Positions 27,474-37,900 of a DNA stretch of 51,553 nt are shown in pieces (position 1 is the stretch's first letter; every line of letters begins with the position of its first letter). The position numbers were made by a program, and so were the translations under genes. Where the stretch lies: assembly GCA_015057365.1 (NCBI GenBank), contig SVEN01000016.1, positions 1 through 51,553 on the forward strand, given 5' to 3'. The DNA comes from Lachnospiraceae bacterium. GTDB taxonomy: Bacteria > Bacillota > Clostridia > Lachnospirales > Lachnospiraceae. The notes beneath the pieces are model-generated. The model was not told the DNA's origin, searched no databases, and saw only the letters and a list, made by a program, of their open reading frames with translations.

Positions 27474-29702
27474 ATGAACCACAAAGTAAAAGGTTTCGGA
27501 AAACTGTTTTTAACACTGGTAGTGCTTGGCGCAGTTTTATTTGTAGCATTATGCGGAATCGGAGAGAAGAAGAAGGGCAGTGCGAAGGGAATTCGCCTGG
27601 GACTTGATTTGGCCGGCGGTGTCAGTGTTACCTATGAGGCGGTAAAGGAGAATCCGACGGAGCAGGAAATGGAAGATACGAAGCACCGGATTCGTAAACG
27701 TGTGGACTCTAACGGACAGACGGAAGCGGATGTGTATCTGGAGGGCGAAAACCGGATTAATATCGATATTCCGGGTGCTAACGATGCGGAAGCAACATTA
27801 AAAGAGCTGGGACGTATGGGAGAGATTTTCTTTATCCTCGGTACGAATAATGTGCAGCTTCTGGGGCAGAATGCGGAAACAGGAGCGTATGAGTATGCGT
27901 TTTTACGGTCCTGGGAGGAAATTAAAGAGTCCGGCGACATTATCTTGGACGGAGCTGATATCCAGGGCGCGGAAGCAGGCATGTATACCGAATACGGTAT
28001 GAATAATTACGTGGTTTCGTTGACTTTAAACGATTCCGGCAGAGGCAAGTTTGCGGAAGCAACCGGGAAGCATGTAGGTGAGTCCATTGCCATTATATAT
28101 GACGGCGAAATTGTCAGTGCGCCGGTGGTACAGCAGGCGTTAACGGACGGAAAAGCACAGATTTCGGGTAGCTTTACCTGGGAAGAAGCAGAGAATCTTG
28201 CAACCACCATCCGTGTGGGTGCGTTACCGTTAGAGCTTAAGGAGCTCCGCTCCAATGTGGTAGGAGCCAGCCTCGGTGCGGAAGCGGTAAAGACCAGCTT
28301 GATTGCAGGCGCAATCGGTGTGGTTCTTGTATTTTTGTTTATGGCATTCCGGTATCGTATCCAGGGTCTTGCGGCAGATTTGGCATTGGCGATTTATATC
28401 GGACTGATGGTTGTATGCTTAAATCTTCTGGAGATTACCCTGACGCTTCCGGGTCTTGCGGGTATTATTTTGTCCATCGGTATGGCGGTGGATGCGAATG
28501 TCATTATTTTCTCCCGTATTCAGGAGGAAATCGGCGTCGGAAAGACGGTAAATACCTCTATTAAGCTTGGATTTTCCAAGGCGTTTTCCGCAATTATCGA
28601 CGGAAATATTACTACCTTGATTGCAGCAGTAGTGTTGTATATCCTTGGTTCCGGTACGGTAAAGGGCTTTGCAACAACTCTTGCACTCGGTATTGTTCTT
28701 TCCATGTTTACGGCGTTGTTCGTAACGAAGTTTATTTTATACACCTTCTATGACATGGGCTTTGACAAGGAAAAGCATTACGGACAGGTAAAAGAATACA
28801 AGTTTTTCGATTTTGTAAAGCACGGAAAGAAGTATGCAATAATTTCCGTTGCGTTGATTCTTGTCGGCGTAGCCGGTATGGTGGCAGGTAAGGTGAGTTC
28901 CGGAGAGATTCTGGCCTACGGTCTTGACTTTAAGGGCGGTACGGCAATGACCGTTACCTTCCCGGAAGGCACGGAACCGACCATAACCGAGCTTGAAAAA
29001 GCGGTACAGGATGCGATAGGAGAGAAGGCAACGATTAATCTTGTGGGAGATGCCAATGCGGCGACCATTAAAACCAAAGAGCTTTCCGAGGATACCCGTA
29101 ACGCCCTGACGAATTATTTGGAGGAGAAATACAACGTATCGGAAAGCGAAATCGAGATACAGAGCATCAGCGGTACGGTCAGCGGTGAGATGAAAAAGGA
29201 TGCGATTCTTGCGGTGGCGGTAGCTACGGTATGTATGTTGATTTACATCTGGTTCCGCTTCTCCAATCTGGCATTTGCGGCAAGTGCGGTTTTAGCGTTG
29301 CTGCATGACGTACTGATTGTACTGACGGTATATGCAGTGGCACGAATCGGTGTAGGAAATACCTTCATTGCATGTATGCTGACGATTGTCGGTTATTCTA
29401 TCAATGCGACGATTGTAGTATTCGACCGTATCCGTGAGAATTTAAAGGAACGTCTGAAGAAGGAGTCTTATATGGATATTGTGAATAAGAGTATCGTACA
29501 GACCTTCTCCAGAAATATTTTTACCTCATTGACCACATTCTTCATGGTGGCAGCCTTGGTTGTTTTCGGTGTGGCTGCAATTAAGGAGTTTGCGATTCCG
29601 CTTATGGCAGGTATTATTTGCGGTGCGTATTCTTCCATCTGCATTACCGGTTTGTTGTGGCTGAAGTTACGCGAAAGATTCCCGGAGGATGAGGAAGAAT
29701 AA
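27474..29702 (+). CDS. secDF: Protein translocase subunit SecDF (fusion)
   Basis: SecDF uses the proton or sodium gradient to pull exported proteins from the SecYEG channel. The 742-residue protein joins SecD (residues 1 to about 440, motif LGLDLAGGVSVTYE, six membrane segments) and SecF (about 445-742, motif YGLDFKGGTAMTV, six segments). The RND signatures VDANVIIFSRIQEE in SecD and INATIVVFDRIRENL in SecF are intact. A single fused chain is the normal form in many Clostridia and in Bacillus. ATG 27474 follows AAGAGGGA; the in-frame ATG at 27438 lacks a ribosome site. Confidence 0.96.
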   Translation: MNHKVKGFGKLFLTLVVLGAVLFVALCGIGEKKKGSAKGIRLGLDLAGGVSVTYEAVKENPTEQEMEDTKHRIRKRVDSNGQTEADVYLEGENRINIDIPGANDAEATLKELGRMGEIFFILGTNNVQLLGQNAETGAYEYAFLRSWEEIKESGDIILDGADIQGAEAGMYTEYGMNNYVVSLTLNDSGRGKFAEATGKHVGESIAIIYDGEIVSAPVVQQALTDGKAQISGSFTWEEAENLATTIRVGALPLELKELRSNVVGASLGAEAVKTSLIAGAIGVVLVFLFMAFRYRIQGLAADLALAIYIGLMVVCLNLLEITLTLPGLAGIILSIGMAVDANVIIFSRIQEEIGVGKTVNTSIKLGFSKAFSAIIDGNITTLIAAVVLYILGSGTVKGFATTLALGIVLSMFTALFVTKFILYTFYDMGFDKEKHYGQVKEYKFFDFVKHGKKYAIISVALILVGVAGMVAGKVSSGEILAYGLDFKGGTAMTVTFPEGTEPTITELEKAVQDAIGEKATINLVGDANAATIKTKELSEDTRNALTNYLEEKYNVSESEIEIQSISGTVSGEMKKDAILAVAVATVCMLIYIWFRFSNLAFAASAVLALLHDVLIVLTVYAVARIGVGNTFIACMLTIVGYSINATIVVFDRIRENLKERLKKESYMDIVNKSIVQTFSRNIFTSLTTFFMVAALVVFGVAAIKEFAIPLMAGIICGAYSSICITGLLWLKLRERFPEDEEE

Positions 29703-29766
29703 GGGCCGATTAAGAGGAGTTTTTCGGAAATTTAATAAATATTTTCTTTCTTTTGAAGGAAACAAA

Positions 29767-29775
29767 TGCTATACT
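29767..29775 (+). promoter_or_regulatory. Extended -10 promoter
   Basis: TGC-TATACT (29767-29775) with TTTCTT at the -35 position, the same design as the secDF promoter, 35 bases before the next gene. Confidence 0.5.
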
Positions 29776-29809
29776 GTTTCGAGAAAGTACGAGACAGATG
29801 AGGTGACGT

Positions 29810-30550
29810 ATGGATATATCGGAGAAAAAGACGACCCTGGATGATTCCGCATCCATTTATCAGAAAAGAGAGGAAAAGACGGATAAAGAAAAATGGCGGG
29901 AATTAAAGGGTTTTAAAGCAAAATGGGAGCATTTTAAAGCTTATTATTTGCTAAAGGTATTTATCTGGGTATGTGTAATCGGTTTTGTGGGTTATGCGAT
30001 TTATGAGATGGTTGCGCCGGACCCGGAGCGAATGCTGTATGTGGCGATTCTGGACACGGTGGTGCAGACGGATGAAATGGATGCACTGAAAGAGGGGTAT
30101 GAAGAGTATATTTCTCTGGACGAGGAAACCCAGGATGTGTATTTTGATAATATGATTATGGTTTCCAATAAGGCAGACCCGACTTCTGCGCAGAAGTTTA
30201 CGGCTCATGCGTTTGTGGGAGATATTGATATTATCATTGCCAGAGAGGGCTTGATTAAAGAGTATGCGGGATATTATTTGCGCCCGCTGTCGGACCAGCT
30301 GCCGGCTGATTTGTATGAAGCTCTTTCCGAGAAGTATTGCTATGCGAGAGCAGTGGATGCGGACGGTAATGTAGGAGAAGAATTGCCGTACGGAGTGTAT
30401 ATCGGCGAGTATGCGGAAACCAGTCCGTACTACGGAGAACCGATAGTCCTTGCAATTGTGGGAAATTCCAAACGTGCAGACAATGCGGAAGCCTTTGTAC
30501 GGTACCTTTTGGAACGCAAAGTAACCCTTCCGGAGGCGTCCGTAGAATAA
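29810..30550 (+). CDS. Membrane-anchored protein of unknown function
   Basis: I do not recognise this 246-residue protein. It has a charged cytoplasmic start (about 50 residues), one membrane segment at about 47-70 (LLKVFIWVCVIGFVGYAIY) and an extracytoplasmic domain of about 175 residues. That domain has the alternation of strand and helix seen in bilobal binding proteins (YVAILDTVVQTDEMDALK, DIDIIIAREGLIKEY, YGEPIVLAIVGNSKRADNA), ending in a helix with a NAEAFVRYLLE motif. A substrate-binding-protein-like fold is therefore a guess. It is a single gene with its own promoter and terminator. Confidence 0.65.
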   Translation: MDISEKKTTLDDSASIYQKREEKTDKEKWRELKGFKAKWEHFKAYYLLKVFIWVCVIGFVGYAIYEMVAPDPERMLYVAILDTVVQTDEMDALKEGYEEYISLDEETQDVYFDNMIMVSNKADPTSAQKFTAHAFVGDIDIIIAREGLIKEYAGYYLRPLSDQLPADLYEALSEKYCYARAVDADGNVGEELPYGVYIGEYAETSPYYGEPIVLAIVGNSKRADNAEAFVRYLLERKVTLPEASVE

Positions 30551-30558
30551 AAGGATAC

Positions 30559-30602
30559 AAAGGAGTCTTTTGTCGTATATAGTGACAAAGACTCCTTTTT
30601 TG
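30559..30602 (+). terminator. Rho-independent terminator
   Basis: AAAGGAGTCTTTTGTC (30559-30574) pairs with GACAAAGACTCCTTT (30584-30598), with one bulged base, and runs into TTTT. Confidence 0.9.
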
Positions 30603-30655
30603 CGGAGAAATACGTAAATTAATAAAAACCTTAACGACTATTTAACAGGAAAATA

Positions 30656-30664
30656 TGGTATACT
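30656..30664 (+). promoter_or_regulatory. Extended -10 promoter of the kinase-regulator-pyk run
   Basis: TGG-TATACT (30656-30664) without a clear -35, 57 bases before the kinase gene. Confidence 0.5.
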
Positions 30665-30720
30665 ACATGCGGTGGAGATTCGTATACGGTTAAGAGGATG
30701 AAAAGGACGAGGATGGTCAA

Positions 30721-31800
30721 ATGAAGCAGAAAGTAGGGCAGAAAAAAGAATCGTTTGTGAAACTGACATGGAAGGATACGCTGATTACGGTGGGGATTCT
30801 GGCGGTTGCAACCGTGTGTTGCTTTCTGATGCATACCGGAGAACAGGCGGACAGTCACGTTCCGCTAATATTTGTTTTGGCTATTCTGTTGATTTCGCGG
30901 TTTACGAACAGTTACTTTTATGGTATGTTGTCTTCCGTTATTGCCGTGGTAGGAGTAAATTACATATTTACCTATCCCTATTTTCATTTTAATTTTACAC
31001 TCAGCGGCTATCCTTTAACCTTTTTGACCATGTTTTCCGTGTCCGTTGTGGTCAGTATGTTGACTACTCAGATAAAGCAACAGGAAAAGATTCGTACGGA
31101 AATTGAAAAAGAGCAGATGCGCGGCAATTTATTACGGGCGGTTTCTCATGATATCCGTACACCGCTCACCTCCATTGTGGGGGCGGTATCGGCGGTGGTG
31201 GAAAACCACGATAAGTTATCGGAGGAAAAGAGACTTTCCTTGTTGGGGGATGTGAAGGAAGAAGCACAGTGGCTGGTGCGTGTGGTGGAAAATCTGTTAT
31301 TGGTCACCAGAATCGATACGGATTCCGCTAAGGTTACAAAGGAATCGGAGCTTGTGGAAGAGATTTTCGGAGAATCGGTGGCGAAGTTTAAAAAAAGATT
31401 TCCGGGAGCGCCTGTGAAGATAAGAATGCCGGAAGAGGCATTGTTTGTACCGATGGATGCCATGTTGATCGAACAGGTACTTTGTAATCTGATGGAAAAT
31501 GCAGTGTTGCACGGTGGTGTTGTCAGCGAGATTCTTCTGAGTGTCAGACAACAAGGCGAGGTTGCCGTTTTTTGTGTGGAGGACGACGGAAGAGGAATCG
31601 AAAAAGAAATTTTACCGCGGATTTTGAGTGAAAGCATTTATAGAGAAAACAGCGAAAATGTAGACGGAAGGCGCAATATGGGAATCGGCCTGACGGTTTG
31701 TCAAAGCATTATTCAGGCGCATGGCGGAAGTGTTAAGGCGTACAATCGTAAGGGAGGAGGCGCCACGTTTGAGTTTTCGTTACCGATAAAGGAGGGATAA
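30721..31800 (+). CDS. KdpD-like sensor histidine kinase lacking the KdpD N-terminal domain
   Basis: The 359-residue kinase has the closely packed membrane segments of KdpD (DUF4118 type, about residues 18-112, with VPLIFVLAILLISRFT and SSVIAVVGVNYIFTYPYF). HisKA follows with the phospho-acceptor His143 in RAVSHDIRTPLT, then HATPase boxes NLMENAVLHG, DDGRGI and MGIGLTVC. Full KdpD has a cytoplasmic Usp-like domain of roughly 400 residues ahead of the membrane part; it is absent here. No kdpFABC pump genes are nearby. The regulator gene begins one base after its stop, and pyruvate kinase follows that. The ligand is not proved to be K+. Confidence 0.88.
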   Translation: MKQKVGQKKESFVKLTWKDTLITVGILAVATVCCFLMHTGEQADSHVPLIFVLAILLISRFTNSYFYGMLSSVIAVVGVNYIFTYPYFHFNFTLSGYPLTFLTMFSVSVVVSMLTTQIKQQEKIRTEIEKEQMRGNLLRAVSHDIRTPLTSIVGAVSAVVENHDKLSEEKRLSLLGDVKEEAQWLVRVVENLLLVTRIDTDSAKVTKESELVEEIFGESVAKFKKRFPGAPVKIRMPEEALFVPMDAMLIEQVLCNLMENAVLHGGVVSEILLSVRQQGEVAVFCVEDDGRGIEKEILPRILSESIYRENSENVDGRRNMGIGLTVCQSIIQAHGGSVKAYNRKGGGATFEFSLPIKEG

Positions 31801-31801
31801 C

Positions 31802-32509
31802 ATGCCGGTAAAGAATAAGGTCTTGGTAGTAGAGGACGAAAAAAGCATCAGTAATTTTATAGTTGCAATTTTGAACGCAAACAATTATGATGTTGTTACG
31901 GCAAGAACCGGTCAGGAAGCTTACAGCCTGATTACGTCTTGCTGCCCGGATGTTGTTATACTTGATTTGGGGCTTCCGGATATGGATGGCATGGAAGTAT
32001 TAAAGGCAGTGCGTAAGTGGTCGATTCTGCCGATTATCGTAGTGTCGGCACGAACCAATGAAAGAGATAAGGTAGAGGCTCTGGATTTTGGGGCAGACGA
32101 TTATATTACCAAACCCTTCGGTACGGCGGAGCTGCTTGCCCGTATTCGTATGGCACTTCGTCATACAAGAACCGCCGGAGCGAACCGTGACGTGGCACAG
32201 AACGGGAAGTTTACGGCCGGAGAACTTACCATTGATTATGAAAAATACCGTGTGTTTGTGGCAGGAAATGATGTGGGCTTGACACAGAATGAATTTAAAA
32301 TAGTGAGTCTTCTCGGGAAATATGCCGGGAAGGTATTGACCTATGACTTTATTATTCGTGAGATTTGGGGCCCGAATACCAACGGGGACAATCAGATTCT
32401 GCGCGTAAACATGGCAAATATCCGAAGAAAAATCGAGGAGAATCCGGCAGAGCCGAAGTATATTTTTACGGAAGTAGGCGTGGGATATCGAATGATTGAA
32501 GGAGATTAA
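31802..32509 (+). CDS. KdpE-like OmpR-family response regulator
   Basis: The 235-residue protein has a receiver (residues 1-120; VVEDE, phospho-acceptor Asp55 in VILDLGLPDMDG, ITKPF) and a winged-helix DNA-binding domain (about 135-230; LTQNEFKIVSLLGKYAGKV, RKIEENPAEPKYIFTEVGVG, YRM). It is closest to KdpE. It is cotranscribed with the KdpD-like kinase and followed six bases later by pyk, so it likely controls its own operon including glycolytic pyruvate kinase. ATG 31802 follows GGAGGGA, which overlaps the kinase stop. Confidence 0.9.
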   Translation: MPVKNKVLVVEDEKSISNFIVAILNANNYDVVTARTGQEAYSLITSCCPDVVILDLGLPDMDGMEVLKAVRKWSILPIIVVSARTNERDKVEALDFGADDYITKPFGTAELLARIRMALRHTRTAGANRDVAQNGKFTAGELTIDYEKYRVFVAGNDVGLTQNEFKIVSLLGKYAGKVLTYDFIIREIWGPNTNGDNQILRVNMANIRRKIEENPAEPKYIFTEVGVGYRMIEGD

Positions 32510-32515
32510 GAAAGA

Positions 32516-33937
32516 ATGAGAAGAACCAAAATTGTATGCACACTGGGACCGGCGTGCAACAATGAGCAGACCTTGGCGCAAATGTTGAAGAACGGAATGA
32601 ATGTGGCCCGCTTGAATTTTTCCCATGGGACGCATGAATATCACAAGGCCAATATTGAAATGTTTCGTAAGGTGCGGGACGAGCTTAAGGTGCCGGCAGC
32701 GATTATGCTGGATACCAAAGGCCCGGAAATCAGAGTGGGAAACTTTAAGAACGGCGCCGTGACGTTGAAGGCCGGTGATTCGTTTACTTTTACGACGAGA
32801 GACACGGAAGGCAATGAGACAGAGGTGGGGATTTCTTATAAGGAGCTTCCGAAGCAACTGTCTCCGGGAAACGACATTCTGGTGGATGACGGTAAGTTGT
32901 TGCTTCGTGTAACGGGAGTGACGGATACGGACATTTTCTGTGAAGTGGTAAACGGCGGTACGATTTCCAATCATAAGGGCGTGAATGTGCCGAATGTACA
33001 TCTGGATTTTCCGCATTTAAGCGAGCAGGATGAGGCGGATTTGCGTTTTGGTGTAGAGCAGAATGTGGATTTTGTGGCAGCGTCTTTTGTACGCTCCAAA
33101 GAGGATGTCATCGGCATTCGTAACTGCCTGGATTATTACGGTGGTTATGACATTAAGATTATTTCCAAGATAGAGAATATTGAGGGTGTGGAGCATTTTG
33201 ACGAGATTCTGGAGCACTCCGACGGTATTATGGTAGCCCGTGGCGACATGGGTGTTGAGATTGAATACGAAAAGCTTCCGGGACTTCAGAAGAAGTTTAT
33301 CAAGAAGTGTTATCAGGCCGGTAAGATGGTAATTACAGCTACCCAGATGTTAGAGTCCATGATTCACAGTACTACACCGACCAGAGCGGAGATTACCGAC
33401 GTGGCTAATGCGGTGTTTGACGGTACGTCCGCTATTATGCTGTCCGGAGAGACAGCGGCAGGAGACCATCCGGCATTGGTGGTGGAGGTAATGGCTAAGA
33501 TTGCCGAGCAGGCGGAGCGGGATGCCTTCGAGATGGATGTGTACCGTTGGGCACAGTATGAGAATGATACCAACGATACCACCAATGCGATTTGTGATGC
33601 GGCATGTACCACGGCTAAAGATGTTAAGGCGACGGCCATTATTGCGGTTACCATGTCCGGTTATACCGCAAGGCGCATGTCTAAGTTCCGTCCGTTGCAG
33701 CTTATCATTGCGGCGACGCCGAACGAAAAGACCTTCCATCAGCTGGCTCTTTCCTGGGGTGTGTATCCGGTAACGGCACTGTATCAGCCGGATGCCAATG
33801 TACTTTTTGATCATGCGGTGGCCTGCGGAAAACGGTACGGCCTTCTTTCGGAAAACGACAGAGTAGTAATCGCGGCGGGAGCCGAAGGGGTTACCGATGT
33901 ATTAAAGGTACAGACAGTAAAAGGTGACAGAATGTAA
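32516..33937 (+). CDS. pyk: Pyruvate kinase
   Basis: Pyk makes pyruvate and ATP from phosphoenolpyruvate and ADP, the last step of glycolysis. The 473-residue protein is the normal three-domain form without the extra C-terminal PEP-binding-like domain of Bacillus enzymes. Motifs: start RRTKIVCTLGPA, LNFSHGTHEYH, LDTKGPEIRVG, the active-site KIENIEGVEHFDEI and MVARGDMGVEI. Glu71 in KGPEIR is the residue that in characterised enzymes marks K+ dependence (Lys in K+-independent ones). It lies six bases after a KdpE-like regulator. The ribosome site is weak, so it may depend on translation of the upstream gene. Confidence 0.96.
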   Translation: MRRTKIVCTLGPACNNEQTLAQMLKNGMNVARLNFSHGTHEYHKANIEMFRKVRDELKVPAAIMLDTKGPEIRVGNFKNGAVTLKAGDSFTFTTRDTEGNETEVGISYKELPKQLSPGNDILVDDGKLLLRVTGVTDTDIFCEVVNGGTISNHKGVNVPNVHLDFPHLSEQDEADLRFGVEQNVDFVAASFVRSKEDVIGIRNCLDYYGGYDIKIISKIENIEGVEHFDEILEHSDGIMVARGDMGVEIEYEKLPGLQKKFIKKCYQAGKMVITATQMLESMIHSTTPTRAEITDVANAVFDGTSAIMLSGETAAGDHPALVVEVMAKIAEQAERDAFEMDVYRWAQYENDTNDTTNAICDAACTTAKDVKATAIIAVTMSGYTARRMSKFRPLQLIIAATPNEKTFHQLALSWGVYPVTALYQPDANVLFDHAVACGKRYGLLSENDRVVIAAGAEGVTDVLKVQTVKGDRM

Positions 33938-33956
33938 GAAATAATATAGAAGAGGA

Positions 33957-34007
33957 AAAGTGTGCGGGTTTTGCTTGTTTCGGGCGGAATTCATGCACAC
34001 TTTTTCT
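33957..34007 (+). terminator. Terminator after pyk
   Basis: AAAAGTGTGC (33957-33966) pairs with GCACACTTTT (33995-34004) around a long loop, followed by further T residues. Confidence 0.75.
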
Positions 34008-34017
34008 GTGTTCTCCA

Positions 34018-34046
34018 TTGCGGAAAATCGGAAAATATGATATACT
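34018..34046 (+). promoter_or_regulatory. Promoter of the envelope cluster
   Basis: TTGCGG (34018-34023), 17 bases, TATACT (34041-34046) with TGA before it (extended -10). Confidence 0.7.
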
Positions 34047-34094
34047 GAAAAGGCGTATGGACGATTTGCAAAAGGATGAAATAGGAGGGAACAT

Positions 34095-34919
34095 ATGGCA
34101 ACGAAAAAGAAGACTAATTCTAAGAATAAAGGGTCTCAGGGACCGGATTTATTAACCGTTGTAGTGGTATTGATCGCGGTGGTTTTGGTGATAGTCCTGA
34201 TTTCCAAGTATAAGAAAGAGAAAGAAGGCATTGAGGCGGGACAACCGACCGGACAGGCCCCGGTAACGGAGGCTGTGGTGCCGGATACTCCTACTCCGGA
34301 GGCGACACAGGATGTGATTGCTCCGACAAAGGCACCGGAAGACGTAAAAGATACTCCGACTCCGGAGGTGCCGACTCCGACGGAGGAGCCGGTGTTATCC
34401 AGAGAGGAAGCGGAGAATATCGTCAGAAAGATTATTCAGCTGGAGACCTATAGCGTGGAGCTGTTGGATGACCACTTGATGATTGACGGGGCGGAGTACT
34501 ACTCCTTCTGTATTAACGACGGGAACGGGGTAGCCATGGAGCCGCTTTTGATTGTGGAAAAGAAAGAGGGCAAGTTGTGGTGTTATGATTTGTCCGGCGT
34601 GGTAGCTACCATCGAGAAGTTCCCACTTGATAAGACGGAGACCGGAAACGAAGGCGAGAAAACGTTTACGGTAGAGGAGGCAAAGCAGTTGTTGGCAAGC
34701 TATTCCGCAGAACGTCTCGGACTTGCAAAGGATACCGCAAGCTATGAGATGACGGTGGATGATTGGACCACCAATGCAAACGGAGTGGAATGCTACGGTA
34801 TCAATTTCTTTGAGAATGTTAACGGAAAGCAAAGATTCCGCGGGACCTTCTATGTGGCACTGGACGGCAGTGCCGTTTACGGGAAGGACGATGTAACGGG
34901 AGAGTTTATGGAACGATAA
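34095..34919 (+). CDS. Secreted or membrane-anchored protein with Pro/Thr linker
   Basis: I do not recognise this 274-residue protein. A Lys-rich start is followed by one membrane segment (about residues 20-41), a linker rich in TPTPE-like repeats (about 60-105) and an extracytoplasmic domain of about 165 residues containing two similar parts: SREEAENIVRKII and TVEEAKQLLASYS each begin a helix followed by strands. That suggests two PepSY-like or cystatin-like units, which is only a guess. It is the first gene behind a good promoter and lies 27 bases before the DUF5717 gene. Confidence 0.65.
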   Translation: MATKKKTNSKNKGSQGPDLLTVVVVLIAVVLVIVLISKYKKEKEGIEAGQPTGQAPVTEAVVPDTPTPEATQDVIAPTKAPEDVKDTPTPEVPTPTEEPVLSREEAENIVRKIIQLETYSVELLDDHLMIDGAEYYSFCINDGNGVAMEPLLIVEKKEGKLWCYDLSGVVATIEKFPLDKTETGNEGEKTFTVEEAKQLLASYSAERLGLAKDTASYEMTVDDWTTNANGVECYGINFFENVNGKQRFRGTFYVALDGSAVYGKDDVTGEFMER

Positions 34920-34946
34920 AGTACGGCAGCGGACAGGTGGATTAAC

Positions 34947-37900
34947 GTGAAGGATAAAGTAGAGCGATTGGCAAAAGGAATATTTGAATATGAGCCGACG
35001 GATGTATTGGTGTCGGAGGAGTCGCTTTCCGTAGAGGTTTCTGCGGGAGAGACTTTTTGCGGCAAATTTTCCGTGCACAACCGGAAGCTGAGTGTAATGA
35101 AAGGCGTACTTTATTCGTCCAATGAGCTTCTGGTATTGGAGGAGCACCAGTTTGTCGGCACGGAGAATGAGATTCACTATACGGTACACGGAGAGTATAC
35201 CGTACCCGGAGAGGTACATAAGGGTGTGATTACCGTTGTCTGTGAATGCGGGGAGATAGAGATTCCTTTCGTAATCAAGGTGGTGCCGCTGTTCTGCTTG
35301 TCTTCCGAGGGTGAAATCAGGGATTTATTCCAATTTGCGGGACTGGCCCAGAGCGATTGGTTTGAAGCAAAACGGGTGTTTGCGGAGGACAGTTTTGCAA
35401 TGACGGTATTAAGGGACCGGGAAGAAGAGACTACCGTGTATCGTCAGTTACGGAAGAGTCGTTCTTTGGACCGTGCTTTGGAAGAGTTTTTGGTATATAC
35501 GAAAAAGAAAGCGCCGATTCAAATCAAGGCGGATAAGGCAGCGTTACGTTTTGAGCCGGGAGATAAAGCGCTGATGGAGCGTATTACGGTGTCCAGGGAT
35601 ACCTGGGGACACACGGACGTGACGGTGGAAACCGAAGGAGACTTCTTTATGGTGTCTTCGAAAAAGCTCCTATCCGAGAGCTTTAACGGAAACTGTTGTG
35701 CTTTGGAGGTGGCGGTAGACGGAGCGGCTTTGACGGAGGGGAATCACTTCGGCCGGATTGTTCTTAAGACACCGCGGCAGTGTATCCGAATCGACGTAAC
35801 ATGTGTATGCGAGCGGACAGCAAGGGAAGAGGAACGGAAGCGCCGGGCCTTTCGAGGGGCGGAATGTAAGCTGTTCCAACGATATTTTGATTTCCGCCTC
35901 GGAAAATTAAAGGCGGGTAGCTATATTGCGGAGGCAGAGAGCTTGGTAGAGCTGTTGCTGCTTCGTTTACAGGATGGGATATTTAGCGACGGTATGCGTC
36001 GTAAAAAAGAACTGACCTATCAGATGTATCGCGCCTATTTGGCACTGATAGGGAAGAAGGAGAAGTTTGCGGAGAGCGAATTCGCACAGGTAAAGCAACG
36101 CTTGGAGCGGGAAGGTGTGGATGCGGAGCTTTTGGGAGCCATGCATTATCTGGAAGCCATGCGGCAAAAGAATGCGGAGGATGTCAAAGCCTACGCGGCG
36201 CAGATTAAGCTGTTGTCCGAGCGATATAAAGAAAGCGGTTTGCTTTTGTGGTTCCGTCTGTATACGGATAAGCGTAGTGAGAACGGCAGGGCACTGCTTT
36301 TAGAGGAACTGGAAGAGCGGTATCGCAGAGGAAACCGGAGCCCGTTGTTGTATTTTGAAACGGCCATGCTGTGGAATGAGGAGCCGGCATTGTTACGGAC
36401 GTTGGGAGCCTATGAGCTGCAGGTGCTGCGGTTCGGGTTAAAAAGCGGCATGTTACAAAAGGAGACCGTGTTGCAGTTTTCGCTGTTGGCATTACAGAGC
36501 AAGGAGTGCTCAGGACTTTTGCTTCGTTGCCTTTGTCTTGCATATAAGCAGTATGGGCAGCGGGATACATTACAGGCGCTGTGTTCTCTTTTGATTCTGC
36601 AGGGCATCCGGGAAAAGAAGTACCATACCTATTTTGCGGAGGCTTGTTCCTTGCAGTTGCGGATACCGTTGTTGCAGGAGTATTATATTTATACCTGTGA
36701 GTGCGGCCCGCAGACAAAGATTGACCAGTCGGTATTGCTTTATTTTATTTACGGAAATGAGTTGGAGGAACCGTATTGCGCGTTCCTGTATGCATATATT
36801 GTGCGGAATCAGGAGTCGTTAAGCTCCTTTTACCGGACCTATCTAAAACGGATGGAGCAGTACGCGATCAACAGCATAAAGAGCGGACGGATTGACAAGA
36901 ATCTGGCCACGGTCTACGGCGAGGTGCTTCGTGGCTCTTTGTTGGACGGGGAATTGGCGGCGGTCCTTCCGAAGTTGATTTTCAGTTATTATGTGGAATG
37001 TGATAACAAGGAAATGGTGGCGGTGTCCGTATTGCATAAAGAGGAAGAGCAGGAGTGCGTGGTTCCGTTAATGAACGGAGTTGCCGTTGTCTGTATGTAT
37101 ACGGAGGATGCAAAGCTGGTGCTGACAGATGGAGAGGGCAATCGTTATTTGCCGGGAACCGACTGTCATATTTCCAGATTGTTACACGAGGAAGAGCTGA
37201 TTTATCGATGCTATGAACTGGCGGGTGAGAACCGCGTTTTATTGTTAAATCTTTTGGAAAAGGTACATAATTTCCGTACGGTAGAAGTAGATGCCACGGA
37301 GCTTAGCAAGCGTATCGTGCATGTGGACGGCTTGAGGGAGGAGTTCCGGCAAAACGAGATACTGTCCTTAGTCCGGTATTGCTATGATAATTACCAGGGA
37401 GAGCTGTTGGACGGGTATCTTTCCAAGCTTAATCTGGACTATCCGGACAAGGAAGAACGAAACCGCATGATAGAGCTTATGGTTGTGCGGGGACGGTACG
37501 ACCTGGCGCTGGATGCTTTGGAAAAGTACGGAATGGAGGGTGTGTCCTCTAAACGTATTATGCGATTGTGTGAGAGGATGCTGTTGCAATGCGGCGGAGA
37601 GCAAAACGACATGTTGTTGCGGTTGTGCCGAGCGGTATTTTTTGAAGGAAAATACGACGAAAATATTGTGCAGTATCTTGAGAATTATTTTTACGGAACC
37701 ACAGAAGAAATGTATCGCATCTGGCAGTGCGCATCGGAGTTTCAACTGTCTACCGAGCATATTGAAGAGCGGTTGCTGGGACAGATTCTGTTTGCCGGCA
37801 GTTATGTGCCGGAGACGTATCACGTGTTTTTAAGTTACCGGAGAAAGAAAGGCAATCCGAAACTGATACGGGCCTATCTTTCCCAGTCTGCCTATCGTTG

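Noticed and set aside
30721..32509. A complete kdp potassium-uptake locus
   Set aside because: No kdpFABC genes flank the pair; the next gene is pyruvate kinase and the previous one an unrelated membrane protein.
32000..33016. Long minus-strand open frame opposite the KdpE-like gene and pyk
   Set aside because: It is a shadow of two clear genes on the plus strand, has no ribosome site, and its product is rich in His, Arg and Cys without any domain.
34395..35219. Minus-strand open frame opposite the Pro/Thr-linker protein and DUF5717
   Set aside because: Antisense shadow; no ribosome site and no protein-like motif.
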